63,301 bases of DNA, taken from assembly GCF_000003605.2 (NCBI RefSeq), contig NW_003140811.1, forward strand, positions 1,418,777-1,482,077. Direction: 5' to 3'. Origin of the DNA: Saccoglossus kowalevskii (lineage: Eukaryota; Hemichordata; Enteropneusta; Harrimaniidae). The first letter of the stretch is position 1. Each line of letters begins with the position of its first letter. Below are positions 1-12,931 of this stretch, piece by piece. The notes beneath the pieces were generated by a model. It was given only the letters and a program-made list of their open reading frames with translations, ran no database searches and was not told where the DNA came from. Made by a program: the position numbers and the translations under genes.

Positions 1-113
1 ATGTGAAAAGTGGTGAATAAGTACCAAGTGTACAAGATAAAAACTGTCAATGTTGTGTGCTACGCGATCTGTACATAATTACAGATGGTTGTATATCTCT
101 TTGGTAAACTGTC

Positions 114-155
114 CAGTCAGTCAGTCAGTCAGTCATGTCCACCCCCCCCCCTTCC
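114..155. repeat. (AGTC)n microsatellite followed by a C-rich run
   Basis: Five tandem copies of the tetranucleotide CAGT end at about 134 and are followed by a run of ten C and a further C-rich tract. On the minus strand this is G-rich, downstream of the candidate poly(A) signal. Confidence 0.8.
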
Positions 156-219
156 CCCATCCTAATATCATCAAACAATCTCTATATAATACAGTTCTCA
201 TAAAAAGGATAAAGAATAT

Positions 220-225
220 TTTATT
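220..225 (-). promoter_or_regulatory. candidate polyadenylation signal AATAAA
   Basis: AATAAA on the minus strand, the only canonical hexamer in the 2.3 kb after the VGLL4 stop. The position is compatible with a long 3' UTR. It is not proven, since variant hexamers lie closer to the stop. Confidence 0.3.
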
Positions 226-2313
226 TACAGTAAAACCTGCTAAAATCATTGATATAGAGAAATAGAAATATCTGACAGACTCTTACAGTGCAGGCACTTA
301 TACCACAAAAGTTATGAAGATGTAAACAGAAGTAGATTTCAGAAACGAACAGGAAGACTAGCACAAAACAAAAGCATGCAGGCAAGTCTGTTCATGGTCA
401 AAAACTGATTTTTCTCATCTAAGAGTGTCCGTCTTAAAGCACCACAATCGTGCAATGAGATCATTCAAATTTTGAGTAAGCAACATGTTGCATGGGACCT
501 CCGATATAAAAAAACTGTGATCAATTGAAGAGTGCTTTAATTTTAATAAGGAAACAACTTGATCCACTTCCTGCCCAACCTGCATATCTGTATTCCATAA
601 CAGAACAAAAATATTGTATTTTTACTAGACAAGCATAGCTCTTCATGGCTAGTATTCAAGGTCAGTGGCAATCATTATGGTCGACCTTCATCAGTTTCAT
701 TAGTGATTAGATATTTCAGGTCAATATTCCTTGTAAACAAATACCGGTAAAATAAAAGAACGAAGACAAAAACTGTTTGTAAATTAATGTGCGAGATAAA
801 AATGTTTTTATCCTGTTATTTTTTTTAAAAATAATCCCCCCCCCCCAGTCAATTTTGATTATTTTCTTTTGTGATCACCTTCGGAAGTTCATTACAGTAT
901 CTCTCATTGGTTAGAGAACTCATAAAATCAAGTAATGTTAGCTCATTAGCCAATAAAATTATCTGTTACATGTACAACTAACGCACTAAATTCAACATTG
1001 TTTTTTCCTCAACAACTTTTATATAATTTACATACAAACTAAAACATGTATCAATTTCAACCCAAAACACCATGGACTGGAACACAATGTTTAACAAGTT
1101 AAGAACAATAATAATTTAACAAGGATGAAATGAGTGTGCCCTCCTAAGGCAAGCAACATAATTTGAGCTTCTGCACATGGAGGGCGCAATACAGTTAATT
1201 AACAGACTTAAACTTCATTTAAGCACAAAAAAAAATAGTTTCTTCAATAATTTTTCCACCAAAATAATAAAATTTAACTAATATAAATGTCTATATTTTA
1301 ATAAAAAATTGATAACATGCAAGAAAATATTGTGCAAGGGAAAAAAAAAAATCATGAAAACTCATGATTGAAAAATTGAATTAACGAGACATCCTAGAAA
1401 ACAATTCCTATAATATAATTAACTTGATGGGAAAATAATTGGAGTATAGATTTTACTAACACACAAACCTGCATACACTCAAACAGTCGTGTCATCCTTC
1501 ACGTCTTGTGTCCATCTTTACAATATCTATAATATATCTCTGATGTATATACACAACATGGACTGCCTGCACCACATTCAATAAAATATATAGTTACCAT
1601 GCCAACACTAAAACAACATTGAATGCTGTGTATTCTGATATTTTTTCCTGATATCTTGAATAATTGAAGAAGAAAAAACTCTTGAAACCTTTTAATAAAA
1701 ACTTTCATTCTACATTTCTGAACTTCTGTAAACTTTTTAAATATTTTCAAAATCAGTTTTAGATAAACCACTGAGTAGAACGAAACACCCCTCTACCATC
1801 TTGAATTTTTTTTTAATAAAAAAAAAAAGAACAAGATGAAGACATATATAGGACTAACACATGAGAAGGTTTGTATCACTTAGTACTTGCACTCTAAGGT
1901 TGCACACGGGGAGATTATTATTTTACAAAGACTGAATTATTGATTTTGTGATCTTACCTCTCATGTGAAAGTTTTATCTTATATGTAAACGTTAACAAAC
2001 TGCCAGGCAACTTTTTGGCATATTTGATTTTTTTTTTTACTGATGATGAGATGATGGGTAATATGACAGTCACATAAATCTCTAAACGGCTGCAACCTTG
2101 ATGCAAGTACTAGATATTGTTTTAAATGCTGAAAAGAAAACCTCCACTCAGGACACTTCAAGTCAAAATGCAATAACCTGTGGGCAGCAAGGCACGTTAC
2201 CAAAAACGCAATAAAACCACAGCAACTCCCAAAGAGATTATTGCAATAGAGAGCGAAGACGTCCTCACAAAGTGGTTCATCATCCATAGTTTGTAACTCA
2301 TTAAATATAAGAT
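226..2313 (-). other. VGLL4: presumptive 3' UTR of VGLL4
   Basis: Downstream of the TAA at 2316-2314 there is no further conserved coding sequence. The stretch is AT-rich with many A and T runs. Short frames at 1499-1771 and 1979-2287 resemble nothing. The only AATAAA on the minus strand between the stop and the window edge is at 225-220, so a 3' UTR of about 2.1 kb is possible. ATTAAA variants occur nearer, for example at about 537-547, and could end it earlier. A C-run on the plus strand at 837-846 lies within it. Confidence 0.45.
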
Positions 2314-2570
2314 CTATATTGAAACCATTGTAGACCGCTGAATATTGATGTGATTGTTATTAGGTTTTGTGGCTGGTGATTGGCTGTCATCTTCTTTTAG
2401 ATCACTGCTTTGAATTTCACTCCACGTTTTCCCAAGTGCTTGTGCAAAATGCTCGTCTACTGTCCCAGTTATGCGAATGGCGTTAGAAGGTTTTGACGAC
2501 CAGTACTCCTCTTTGTAGTCTTTGCCAAGACTTCTACGAAAATGCTCGTCGATAGCTGGATCACACAAGC
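2314..2570 (-). CDS. VGLL4: VGLL4 coding exon 4 with both TDU motifs
   Basis: 257 bp after acceptor CTTCCTCAG|GCTT, encoding residues 177-261 and a TAA stop. TDU1 is DPAIDEHFRRSLGKDY (about 180-195) and TDU2 is VDEHFAQALGKTW (214-226), linked by a segment ending in IRITGT. Both keep the H-F-x-x-x-L-G core. TDU2 has the complete V-x-x-H-F-x-x-x-L-G-x-x-W form. In the family these short helices dock on the YAP-binding domain of TEAD, and two in tandem mark VGLL4/Tgi as opposed to the single-TDU Vestigial/VGLL1-3. The tail after TDU2 is polar (Ser, Asp, Asn) and ends in TMVSI. The 235-bp intron before it is the only short one in the coding region. Confidence 0.96.
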
Positions 2571-2805
2571 CTGAGGAAGGAGAGAAAACAGAAATGTTTT
2601 ACATAATTGTTAGATAATATTTATGCATTAAAATAGAAATATTGGTAAAAAACAGTTTTTTATAGTTTTTAAGTAATTTCCACAAAGGGGCTTTAGAAGT
2701 GACAAAATATTTCCCACATTTCTGAAGTCTGATAAATGATGCCAGCATCAGCATCTTCATAAAAGTTTAAGATTATTAATAATAACAATAAATTTAGACA
2801 CATAC

Positions 2806-3086
2806 CTGATGGACAGGTGACTTCTCTTCGATACGAGCCATTTGATGCAGTATTTAATTCATTTTTGTCTTGAACCGCACTCAACTGAAGACCGTTCTCC
2901 CTCGACTGGGGCGGAGGCGCACAGGCAATCACCGACGGCCTCATCTGTTGCGAGTTGGTTGTCACAGTAACAGATAAATGGTTGTTATTGGCAACTGATG
3001 AGTCTATCCTGTTTTCGGGATCCAATAATGTCGTCATGTTCGGCAAATAACTGTTGTCAGAGAGCTCTTTGACTGTGGATAGCACA
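2806..3086 (-). CDS. VGLL4: VGLL4 coding exon 3
   Basis: 281 bp encoding residues 83-177, entered in phase 2 after acceptor TTTCAG|TGTG and left in phase 1 at donor TCAG|GTATGT. The segment RPSVIACAP (residues 132-140) corresponds to the RPSVITCA-type motif that precedes the TDUs in vertebrate VGLL4. It is the best conserved part of this exon. The N-terminal half is Ser/Asn/Thr-rich and probably disordered. CPSGLCDP is formed across the next splice join. Reading past the donor would give a hydrophobic tail that is intron sequence, which supports the splice site. Confidence 0.9.
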
Positions 3087-5133
3087 CTGAAATATAAAAA
3101 TACAAGACTTTGTATTTTCTGATAATTTGGTTATTCCATTCTTTGGGTAGAGGTGTTTTGGTTTAAAACAATGCCTTCCTGGGCTGCAAATGTCATGTCA
3201 CCACTTATCCAGCAACAAACTTTCAACATCAAGATCAAGTACGTTGTGGTCATCATCATTAAAAACCCAGCCATACTTGACCACTAATAAACACACTGCT
3301 TAAAACCCAACAAAGTAAATACAGCGTTCAATGGGAAAATACCAGAAAACGTATCAACATGGACATTGCCAGCATTCTGTTCCCACGGATTGATTCAACA
3401 GATGCACTGGACAAAGCAGAACACTAGCTGCAAAACGTTTAGATATTGCAGTTCACATTACAAAGTACACCGTAGTGTTTGTGGTTCCCTAGTGCAAAGC
3501 AGTGGATTATAGCATTATAAAAATAAACTAACGGGTACTTTTACAAAGAAAATCTGCCAGCAACTAACAAGTTCATTACTTACTCCAATACTCACAAGGC
3601 TTTCAAAACTACCCCCTACTTCCCAAGCTTCCTGCGTTGCAAGCTTCGTAGCACCGCCGAAACGTTAACTTTCGTGGAGATCTCTATATAAATGTTCAGA
3701 AAATTCTCTTTAACCTAAATGTAGTAGGTTTATAAATCTTACTTTTGAGTTGCGTTCCTAGGGACGGTTTGTTTATATTAAACATCATAAACAATAATCA
3801 GAATGCGTTCTGTGTGAGTTAGCGTGTCAGAGGGTAAAACAGATGAAAGCATGGAATCATTCCAGCTGATCTTGTACATGCTCACTCAGGCAAAATGTGC
3901 ATTATCTAACTGTTGCAGATGTTGGGTATTTGTACAAGACCACCCAAATGACGGATTAGCGAACTGGAAAGAGGTATGCCATTACCGAGAGCTATCTCAA
4001 TGTTGGCTCCAGGCAATTTTCATCTCAAATGTCTCTCTTCTCACCGATACAAGGGCATGTACGAAATTTATAATTCAAGAAAATTTGGTGACGAATGCAA
4101 TGAGAAAAAAATATGCGAAACTTGTCATAATAGCCCTGATCAGATTCCATGTCGAGAACTAAATAGATTTGTTCACAAGATGAACTGCATCTTTAGATGG
4201 GTGGGTATGACATGAATCTGAAGATGGTAAATGTTTTAATTTAATCTCAGCATAATCCAAGTAAACTGACATGTTCACATTTTTTTTTTATAAGAAACAG
4301 GAGTATCTATGTTACATCTGATTACTGAAACAAAGTGAAGTTAAGAATTGATAATATACACTAACCATCCCTCCAGTGTACCAAAATCTATTGGGGGAAA
4401 ACAAACTACCCAATCCAGTGGTATCCTAAGGGGTCTCTCACACTTATTTAGAAGAAGCTGAAGGACCCTAATCTCCCTCCCCAGCAAATGATAAATCAAG
4501 AAATGTGTGGAATTACCAATAAAATAATACTTAATAGACTGAAGACAGTGGAATATTTCACAACTGGAACTTGTCTGACTTGGGCATTCGGTTTAACATG
4601 TCTTTGGGATATTCTTTAGTGCTCTGTTGACATTATGCTGCCAATTACAAACACTAGCAGAGTGCAGACCCCAGTGTTCAGTCATTCATGCAGGGTCACT
4701 GGTAAACCATTAGAGACATGCAACTAAGTGTTCCTCAGGTAATTTCCATGCGAGACCATTCACTTGGAAGTCGAGGGAATTCCGTAATGATTATTTGCAC
4801 ATTTTTGTACACAACAAAGAAAGCATTTCACTTTTGAAAGTTCAAAGGAATGTTCCAATCACAAGATAAGATAACACAACTACTAATCAGACAGCATTAA
4901 ACACTGAGTTGCACTTGCTACAATTAGAATGACTGATGTGGTGCTTGTAAAAAGGGGGCTACAATGACCAATCAGAATGACCAACACTCTATGCTTTTTT
5001 TTGGGGGGGGGGGAGGACAACCAATAAGAATGATTAACATATGGAGTACTGTCTGTATGAAATCTGTTAAATTTTTGCTGCCAGGCACTTTCCCCTGATT
5101 TTATAGCATTTTACAGGAACTAGAGTAAAAACA

Positions 5134-5632
5134 TGCAGCCTCTCGACTGAGATAGCGCCGCTGTTAGCAATGCACATTTCAATTAAAGAACTGAAGATAT
5201 CATTAGAAAATGAACAATATGTATAGTATGTATAGTAATCGGACTTGCTGTTTTCAACAAGAATTCAAAAATATCACTTTTTACCAAAAATGACATAAAT
5301 ATTTATCAAAATTAGATAATTGTATCATCACGAAATGAACAAATCTGAGAAAGGTCCACATGTAGTACCTATATATGTAATATCAAAGCAATTGGAGTTT
5401 TGGTTTTTAACAAGAAGTCGAAAATATCACTTTTTACCAAAAATGACAAAAATATTCACCAAAATTAGAGAATTGAGGATATCATCATGAAATGAACAAA
5501 TCTAAGAGAGGTCTACCCAAGGTACATATACACCAAGTATCAAAGCATTCAGGCATTCAGGCATTCGGACGACATACAATCACTCGTATGATAAGCTCCG
5601 CTCGACAAAGTCGACAGTGGAGCTAATAAAAA
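5134..5632 (+). repeat. hairpin-ended dispersed element, family A copy 1
   Basis: About 500 bp starting GCAGCCTCTCGACTGAGATA and ending in a strong hairpin (GCTCCGCT-CGAC, AAA loop, GTCG...GGAGC) followed by TAATAAAAA. A second copy lies at 51619-52048. Inside, a segment of about 165 bp with AAAATATCACTTTTTACCAA is present twice in tandem. The first bases of the element (TAGCGCCGCTGTTAGC) partly mirror the terminal hairpin. No coding potential. It is a non-autonomous element of uncertain class. A CTAA at the foot of the hairpin recalls a Helitron 3' end, but the spacing is not typical. Confidence 0.75.
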
Positions 5633-7092
5633 TTCAACAGGCCTTGCTATTTGAAAATGGCTGTAGAGTGGCAAATAGCTCTCCCAATGCACTGAGGTGA
5701 GTTATGGGCATGATTTCAAATGGCTCTCCTCAAGCTTTCGAAGCATTGAGTTGAGAAATAATTATGCTACACAGTGCGCATGTGTTTAAAAATACACGTT
5801 TTTTTACCCATAATGCATCTTTAACACACATACAAACAATGCAGCCTATTAAGATGATATTCAAGTAGTTTTGTAAGAATAAGAAGCCACTTGAAATATA
5901 TATTACGATGATAAATCAGAAATGCCATACCGACTTAATACAGGCGCATAATTATCACTATTACGCAAGACAATGGTTGGTAACGGAGACGATACATAAT
6001 TAATGATGAGGCACACATTTCACTGGTCAATCAGGAATCGTTGAGAGATGCACAGGATGTGTATTCCAAAAACATTTTAAAATCAGCCAAGATTGTAAAT
6101 TAGTCAGTGGTAATAATTCACTGTAATGCTGGAAATCATAACGATTTTCTAAAGAAAGAGGTGTTGATGTCTCGTATACAGGACGCTGGTTGTCGTTAAT
6201 GAGAAATCTTACAACATGCTGATTAATTGCATTATATTGATTGAGTTTAAGAACATCTGATTTGGTTTCAATGACAAATACACATAAAATATATTCCAAT
6301 TTTCATTCTGTAAATATAAACAGAGAAAATCGTGCATATTTTAGAAGACATTTCCAGCTTATAGCTACATCAATTACGGTTTCTTTCACATCAATCATCT
6401 CGCAACTATGAAATGAATTTGACCGACATTATCAATGAAGGTCGGTGAAAGAAGTAAAAAAAAAAAACTGTGCCAGTACAAAAATGTAGAGACACAGCAT
6501 GCCAAGCTGTTAACATACAGAGAAACATCAAATTCCCATTAGTCTAGCCTGGTCTCGATATTCAACACGTAAACCTCTGCCGAATCTGGTCACATTCAGT
6601 CACGGTTACTAGTCAGTAAAAATCTAGGTCAACTCATGATAGATCAAAACTGATACTCGACTGTCGAATCGACGGCTGTGAAATGGTAAATAAAATGAAA
6701 AATACTGTCACAAAATCCAATCCGTGAGAGAGCATGCTACCACATTTGATCTACTGGTAGTGACACGCTTACGTAAATTACAGAAGTGTTTCTATGGTCA
6801 AAATAAGTAATATTTCAAATAATCATAATGGTTTACATGTGCTTCCATTGGAGATGCGCTTCTATTAAAGCAAATTTGGAATACAGTTTTAATTTTGCTG
6901 AAATACAACAGTCAAAATAAAAAAAAAAATATTTTTGCCCAGCAACAATCGTGTCCCCGACCCCACTTCATCAGTGTTCTGTCCTCAGTCCTGAAGGAAT
7001 TACAAGGGCAAGCAAACATATTTGTCTACATATCTTTCCAATAAATTGTCTCATTAGTGTTATCCATCAAATATGAACTCCATCTCTACTAT

Positions 7093-7284
7093 GTAGCAGG
7101 CATCTTTATAATTCCAACCCAGTACCGAGTTGTAGGCAGTATGCAAGACTGCTGCTGTAGCAGGCATCTTTACAATTCCAACCCAGTACTGAGTTGTAGG
7201 CAGTATGCAAGACTGCTGTCGTAGCAGGCATCTTTACAATTCCAACCCAGTACTGAGTTGTAGGCAGAATGCAAGACTGCTGCC
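7093..7284 (+). repeat. 64-bp tandem repeat, three copies
   Basis: Units start at 7093, 7157 and 7221 with GTAGCAGGCATCTTTA and are nearly identical (a few substitutions, for example ACCGAG/ACTGAG). The copy number is exactly three and the array ends abruptly at GTGCAGCTGG. Low divergence suggests recent duplication. The period is not a multiple of three, so it does not encode a repeated peptide. Confidence 0.9.
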
Positions 7285-7734
7285 GTGCAGCTGGCAAATG
7301 TATTGGTTTAATTAATATCTAAAATCTAGTTATGATAACAAATACCCTGGATGCGATCTTTGCTTGACCTTTTCATTGTATCGCCATTTATTCAGTTCGC
7401 CGACATCAACATGAAATACATATAGGCCAAGCAAACCTTTGTTCGCAAAACAGTTGCAATGAATTTGCAATTTGTAAGCAATCAAAAACGATATCTTTAT
7501 TTCTTTGTCAGTCATAAAAGATTTTGAATCTTGATTTCTCAAGCTGGATTATTATATTTCTTCTCTCCTACCTTTTATTGAATAATTTTGCATGTTTGAT
7601 ACCTACATGGTTTTTTTTATTGATATGCGATATGTCAGTCAAGAAAGCTAAATGTGTTTTATTATTTACTAGAATTGAATTGTTTTAAGTTTGTTAAGTC
7701 ATATATAACACAATATGGTAGAAATTTATGTCAC

Positions 7735-7965
7735 GTCATGGTTATGGCTAAGGGTTGAAAAATTCAATATTGGAAGGGGGGAACAAATACATTCTTCAAA
7801 ATTATCGTCACATAAATTAACAAATCTGAGAGGGTTCCCTTTGAGTTACCTATATACTAAGTATCAAAACAAGCAGACTTGTACTTTTCAGGAAGAAGTT
7901 GAAAATGTGAAAAAAATTGGACGCGAACAGATGGACGGATGGACGACAACATTTCACAATCAGTA
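7735..7965 (+). repeat. diverged partial copy of family A
   Basis: Contains AACAAATCTGAGAGGGTTCC, then ACTAAGTATCAAA, CTTTTCAGGAAGAAGTTGAA and GATGGACGGATGGACGACAA. These match in order the middle and 3' part of the family A elements at 5134 and 51619. The terminal hairpin is missing. The open frame through it (83 codons) is an artefact of the repeat. Confidence 0.55.
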
Positions 7966-10677
7966 AATATGGCTATTTTTTGCTTTTAAAACAAAAGTTT
8001 ACTTAAAGCAAACCATGGAATTTGAACAAATTCAGACACCTGGCTTGCACAAGCTGCCAATTTGAAAATATCCCAACCCCTGGTGAGGTGTGAAAAACAC
8101 CAATATTTAAATAGAACTCAAATTAGCAATGATTCCACCTGCAACTAATCAGAATTTCATTTGAAAAAGCATTGAACTGATATTACAAAAGAAACACAGC
8201 CAAACAACACCATATTGGTTTAATTAATAAGAACCAGGAGTCTCCATGTTTGCATGGATTAAATTGAAGATATTATTACTATTGACACCAATATAATTGG
8301 AGAGGAATTTACTTGCTATGTCAGGACCATTTATTTTTTCTTTCTGGCCAGTCTGAAAGACAGTTCTAATTTCAAGACTGGAATCCCAAATAGTTTCTGG
8401 TAATCCTAAGTTTACATGTTAAATATTTCCCGAGAATTTATTGCCGGTCATTAGCTGGTGGAAGCTACGACAGTGAAAAAAAAGAAAAGGAAAAATAAAA
8501 AAAAATGGGAAAGATAAACCTCAACAAAATCTGATTTTCATTTGTATTAAAAAGTAGCCGAATTGTAATTTTTAAAGAACACATTTTTTCCTGAGCATCT
8601 TTAAGATAAAGTTATGGTATTTGGTTCAAAACATGCAAAATGTTGGCGGAAACATTACTGTATTCAAAGTGTCAACCAAGGTTTGAAATAACTATTACAA
8701 GACTTGCTGGTTGAGCTAAGCTGAGATTTTTTTCACGCATATTAAATGATCGGCATACATGTCTAGCAATTGACATAATAACGATTCTTGTTCTCAATGT
8801 TAACACAGCATGGATCGAAAGCCTGGAAATGGCAAGACGAGGCAGTTCGACAACGAGCATGCATGATGCCAGCAGCATTGTCATCATAGAGTAAGATTTT
8901 TCAAAACAGTTAATGAGTTGGGGGGGGGGGGGGCTTCGCTTCATGCAAATAGCATGGCATAGCAAACTAGAATAAATTGGAATTATGGGTAATTTTGAAA
9001 TGATAGCTAAAATGGATAAATCAGCGATGTTTGATTCCCATAAGTGTGAAATAAGAAAGTCAATAAATGTATGCATGATCTTGACAACTCGACAAGACAC
9101 AGTAAGACACATAATTGCAGTTACACTAATACTAGTATTTGAAATGTACAATGTTCAGAAGAAATGCAGCGATAAGTATGCAGCTATTATATGACAATTG
9201 AGGATTTCAGGATGAAATATCTACGTCAATACGTTCATTTCAAAGATGTCACTAACAGTTATGTAATCTTATTAATTATTCACGAGTCATTTTATTAGGA
9301 CAATGAAGTATACAAAAAATAAAATAGCAAGATACATTTTTATAAGGTGGGGAGTTTAATTTGGTTTCCGTAAGACAAAAAATGTCCTTGTGATTTGCAG
9401 CAAATCAGGAAAAAAAGTCACCTCAAAGCAATGCAGTCAAGTTGAAATTGTCGTTATCGTCTATACGCATCCACATTTTAGCCATTTCACACGTTGCATG
9501 ATGCTCTTCAATTAAGTCAGTTTTATTTTTAGCAAGATTACATAATTGTCACAAACGCTATTGTAAATATGAATCTGAAAGTTAAGTGTCCATTTTGTCC
9601 AATCATGGTATAATAGCAGATCATTTGAAAGTCATAATGACTACAGCAATGCTGTGACAACATTTGTACAGTGAGCAGTCTAGCTCGGTAGGGTTTCATG
9701 GTTCAGTCTCGCATTTTATTGTCTACAAAAGATCAAAAGTTGACCCCTTAACATCAAACTCCCAAGAGAAAATGCACAGAATGTGACCAACGTGTTACTT
9801 TAACAATACACCTCTGATGTAAACCAATGAAAGTTCATTTTTATTACTCAATAAACGGTAAATGGGGACGAGAATTGCCATCCAAACCAGCTGCCAACAA
9901 GTCATCAACTTCATGGGGTTGTTTCGTCAACACAAGATTAATGACCAATAAGTCATTTCTTTTCTTAAATTCGCTTTACAGAGTGTTTTACACAAAGTTA
10001 CATGCTGTGTCACATTTCACATGGGTCTCATGCAACATATATGGCATGCCGACTGTGGCACTTAATAGTTCACACACAATTGCTACTCAGTGTTTTGGGC
10101 ATCTTCAAAAGATCAATATTGACGCAATTCCCCCTGATGTGGTTCAAAGGATCAATCTGACCAAATATTTTTAAAACTTCAAACAAGTTAGAGAGTTCAA
10201 TAAGAAAATTATCTGTAAAAATAGCTTTCAATCTCATCAGCATTAAGTAGCAGTCGGCAGCTTTTATTCGTCAACGGCTGTCAAAACTTATAACGCATCT
10301 CGTCTGAACAAAGTTCAAATTTTTTTTCAATCCTAGTAAGAGCCACATCAGCGCTCCCAGGAAGTTTGTTTGCTTGTTACTCTTGGAATACATTTACACC
10401 TCACCAGATAAATTTTGACCTTGTGCCAGGACAATGGACAAAGCCACCAGTTGTTCACTACATATCTTTCACATTGGCATCTGAAGAACTTTTTCTGGGT
10501 AACAGAAACAAATTTCTTCCCACAGTCCTGGCGACAGAGATTGATGAGAGTACAAGTATCCATTAAAATTTATAATGTGTCTTTTGCAGAGAGGTTGTTG
10601 ACAGTGTAGTGACATCATAGCAACAGGTGACAGATACCTCATCCATTAGAATAGGAGACAATATACGAGACCCGAAT

Positions 10678-11000
10678 CTCTTTAATGCCAATGTGGTGAC
10701 CGATTATTGCCTTATATACACTGCAACTTATTTTCAATTTTTTTTTTAAAAACAGCGAAAAATAATGTATTACAGATAAACTGGCATACTGATATGATAC
10801 ATTTATACTGTAAAACCTCAATTTGAAATAATATACAGTATTTCGATATTCTCTTTAATACCAATGTAATGTGTTTGAATTACTGCATTATATGCATTGT
10901 AACTTTATTTCGCAAACAATTTTGTGAAAAAATAAAGTACTGATATGATACAATGTATACTGTAAAGCATCAATTTTCAATAGTATCAGTATTTTGATAT
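10678..11000 (+). repeat. direct duplication, offset about 173 bp
   Basis: CTCTTTAATGCCAATG (10678) recurs as CTCTTTAATACCAATG (10851). It is followed in both copies by a TTATATRCAYTGYAACTT block, a poly-T or TTTCGC stretch, ACTGATATGATACA and TATACTGTAAARC. The copies are diverged by several substitutions and indels, so the duplication is old or consists of two adjacent elements. Confidence 0.7.
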
Positions 11001-11280
11001 TTATATGAACAATAAATAAACAATATGTTCTAGTATAAATTAGTGGCAATAAAACCTAGTGTACAAATAACGAGTTTACAGCAAAAAATTCCCTCAAAAT
11101 CGTCGCTGGTGGCATGGTCTTGAGTCATCTATCCATGTTATGGATTAACGTCTTTCAACGCTTTAGTTTTTCGTGCCAAAATTTCACAGCAACTTTTTGC
11201 ACTTTGTATGCATTTTTCCTTTTTAATTTAAAACAAAATGGTCAGCAAAAGCCGACAATGCAGTCCAAAGGAATATATGT

Positions 11281-12130
11281 ATCGTACTTGACCGCGTTAG
11301 CGCCCAGGGGCCTCAACTCAGAAAATCATGATTTTTTAGGGGTGGGCGCTTACTCGAGCACCCCCCTCGAAAAAGAGTGCAAATGAAAATTTTGATTCAT
11401 CAAGTGACAAATTACGTCTTTGAGGGAAAATCAAATTACTAAATTAGTTGCGTCGTCATTGATTTTCACAATGAAGAAACCGAAATGATCACAAAAAATA
11501 CGCACATTTTATTACAATATTAATTACGTACAATTGAGTCTGTTGGAACTCAGTCAAAGTCAAAATTGTCATATTATTTCCACCATGATGCATTTGCAGA
11601 TTTGACCTACAGCAGTGTCTTTTGACCTAATGGGTCAAGTTGGTTATTAACTAATCAGAATGCTGTGTTTTGACTGACGCAATTCTTTGGAAATTCCCGA
11701 AAACTTTCCGGTAACGCAATGCGGAAGTGAATTATCGATGTTGAAGTACGATCTGTTGGAATTGATTTCAGCGACTAAAAGACATGGTTTTTCCAAAAAA
11801 CTAGTAACTAGCCATTTTTGAGGTAAACTAAATATGGCATGAAATATTTATCGCATTTTACTTTTATTAACAGGACACTGTCGAAGCGTAGTTTACACAC
11901 GTACGGTTACCTTATTCTATGCATTCACAACATGTTCACAGCGATTGATATCCACGCTGTATCATATAAAAACGATTACCAAGATTCGTTACGCAAGACT
12001 AAGTTTTAAATTAGTTGCATTTTGAAAGGGTGGGCGCTTTGCCGAATGTGACCCCAAATATAAAAATTGCGCAAAAGTGGGGGATGGGCGCTTGCCCGGA
12101 CATGGGCGTTAACGTGGTCGAGTACGGTAT
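11281..12130. mobile_element. 850-bp element with terminal inverted repeats
   Basis: The left end, from 11281, reads ATCGTACTTGACCGCGTTAG then CGCCC. The right end (12104-12128 on the other strand) reads ACCGTACTCGACCACGTTAA then CGCCC. That is 21 of 25 positions matched. Subterminal GGGTGGGCGCTT blocks are mirrored at both ends (near 11339 and 12029/12084). No transposase frame is present, so it is non-autonomous. A degenerate relative runs from about 40475 to 40780. The target duplication is not clear (TA or AT). Confidence 0.65.
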
Positions 12131-12931
12131 AATGCATCCTACATCCCCCTGCTTGTCACCCTCATTCCCAGCATTAATGATACCATCCTCAGAAACAAAC
12201 ACATCAGCATCTTGAAAAAGAAAAGCAAGCAGTTCTGTTGATGGACTTTGCAACTTCAATAGACAAATGGGACCATCTTTCTATGATAACATGAACTGAC
12301 AATGATAAACACTGCATGGTCTAGTGGTGATACAAGCAAGAGATAACTCTAATACAGACATGGGCCTATCAAAGCCGCAAAATTCCAAGAACAGATGTCC
12401 TTCATACCACGCAATCTTTCCCACCACTATTACAGGATAGGTGGCCTTTGCCTCGCATTGAAGTCATGGGAACAGAGACTTTTGAACATTTTATGGCATA
12501 ATTTAAGCATTGAAGAATTCTAGACAGATTGCATGTAGTTGGACAGTTCACAATGTTTGATTGAGTTTTTAGATTTTCCCATACATTTGATTTCAAGGCC
12601 GTTGTCAATGGTTCAACATTATGAATGCCGAAGTCAGCATTTGATATCTTTCACAGAATAAACTCACATGAAGATTTTTCCTGATTTTTTTTTTTTTAAA
12701 AAAGATCTGTGATCAATAGGAAATTATATTTATTTAGTCCAAAATTACCAAAGAGAAAAAAAATATATAAAAAAATTGTTTGACCGAAAGGGTTTGCGGA
12801 AAAGTAATATGGAAGAAATTTTTTCTCATGAGCATAAGTTAATACTGGATTGCTCTGACAAGTAATACTATTCCACACTATCCCATACTGCATAAACTTA
12901 TTATTATACATAGTTTTCCTGCTTATAGTAA

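Noticed and set aside
1979..2287. 102-codon minus-strand frame after the VGLL4 stop
   Set aside because: Cys- and Leu-rich without conservation, located in the presumptive 3' UTR, with no upstream ribosome access expected.
7093..7284. CRISPR-like array
   Set aside because: Units are directly contiguous without spacers, in a eukaryotic intron.
8672..9151. 159-codon minus-strand frame with hydrophobic stretches, possibly a receptor fragment
   Set aside because: No family motif, no clear membrane-segment spacing, spans a G/C homopolymer, and lies in intron 2 of VGLL4. Length is possible by chance in 63 kb.
9827..10174. 115-codon plus-strand frame starting MKVHFYYS
   Set aside because: No recognisable motif, no repeat support and no splice context; it is antisense to intron 2. 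Left uncalled.
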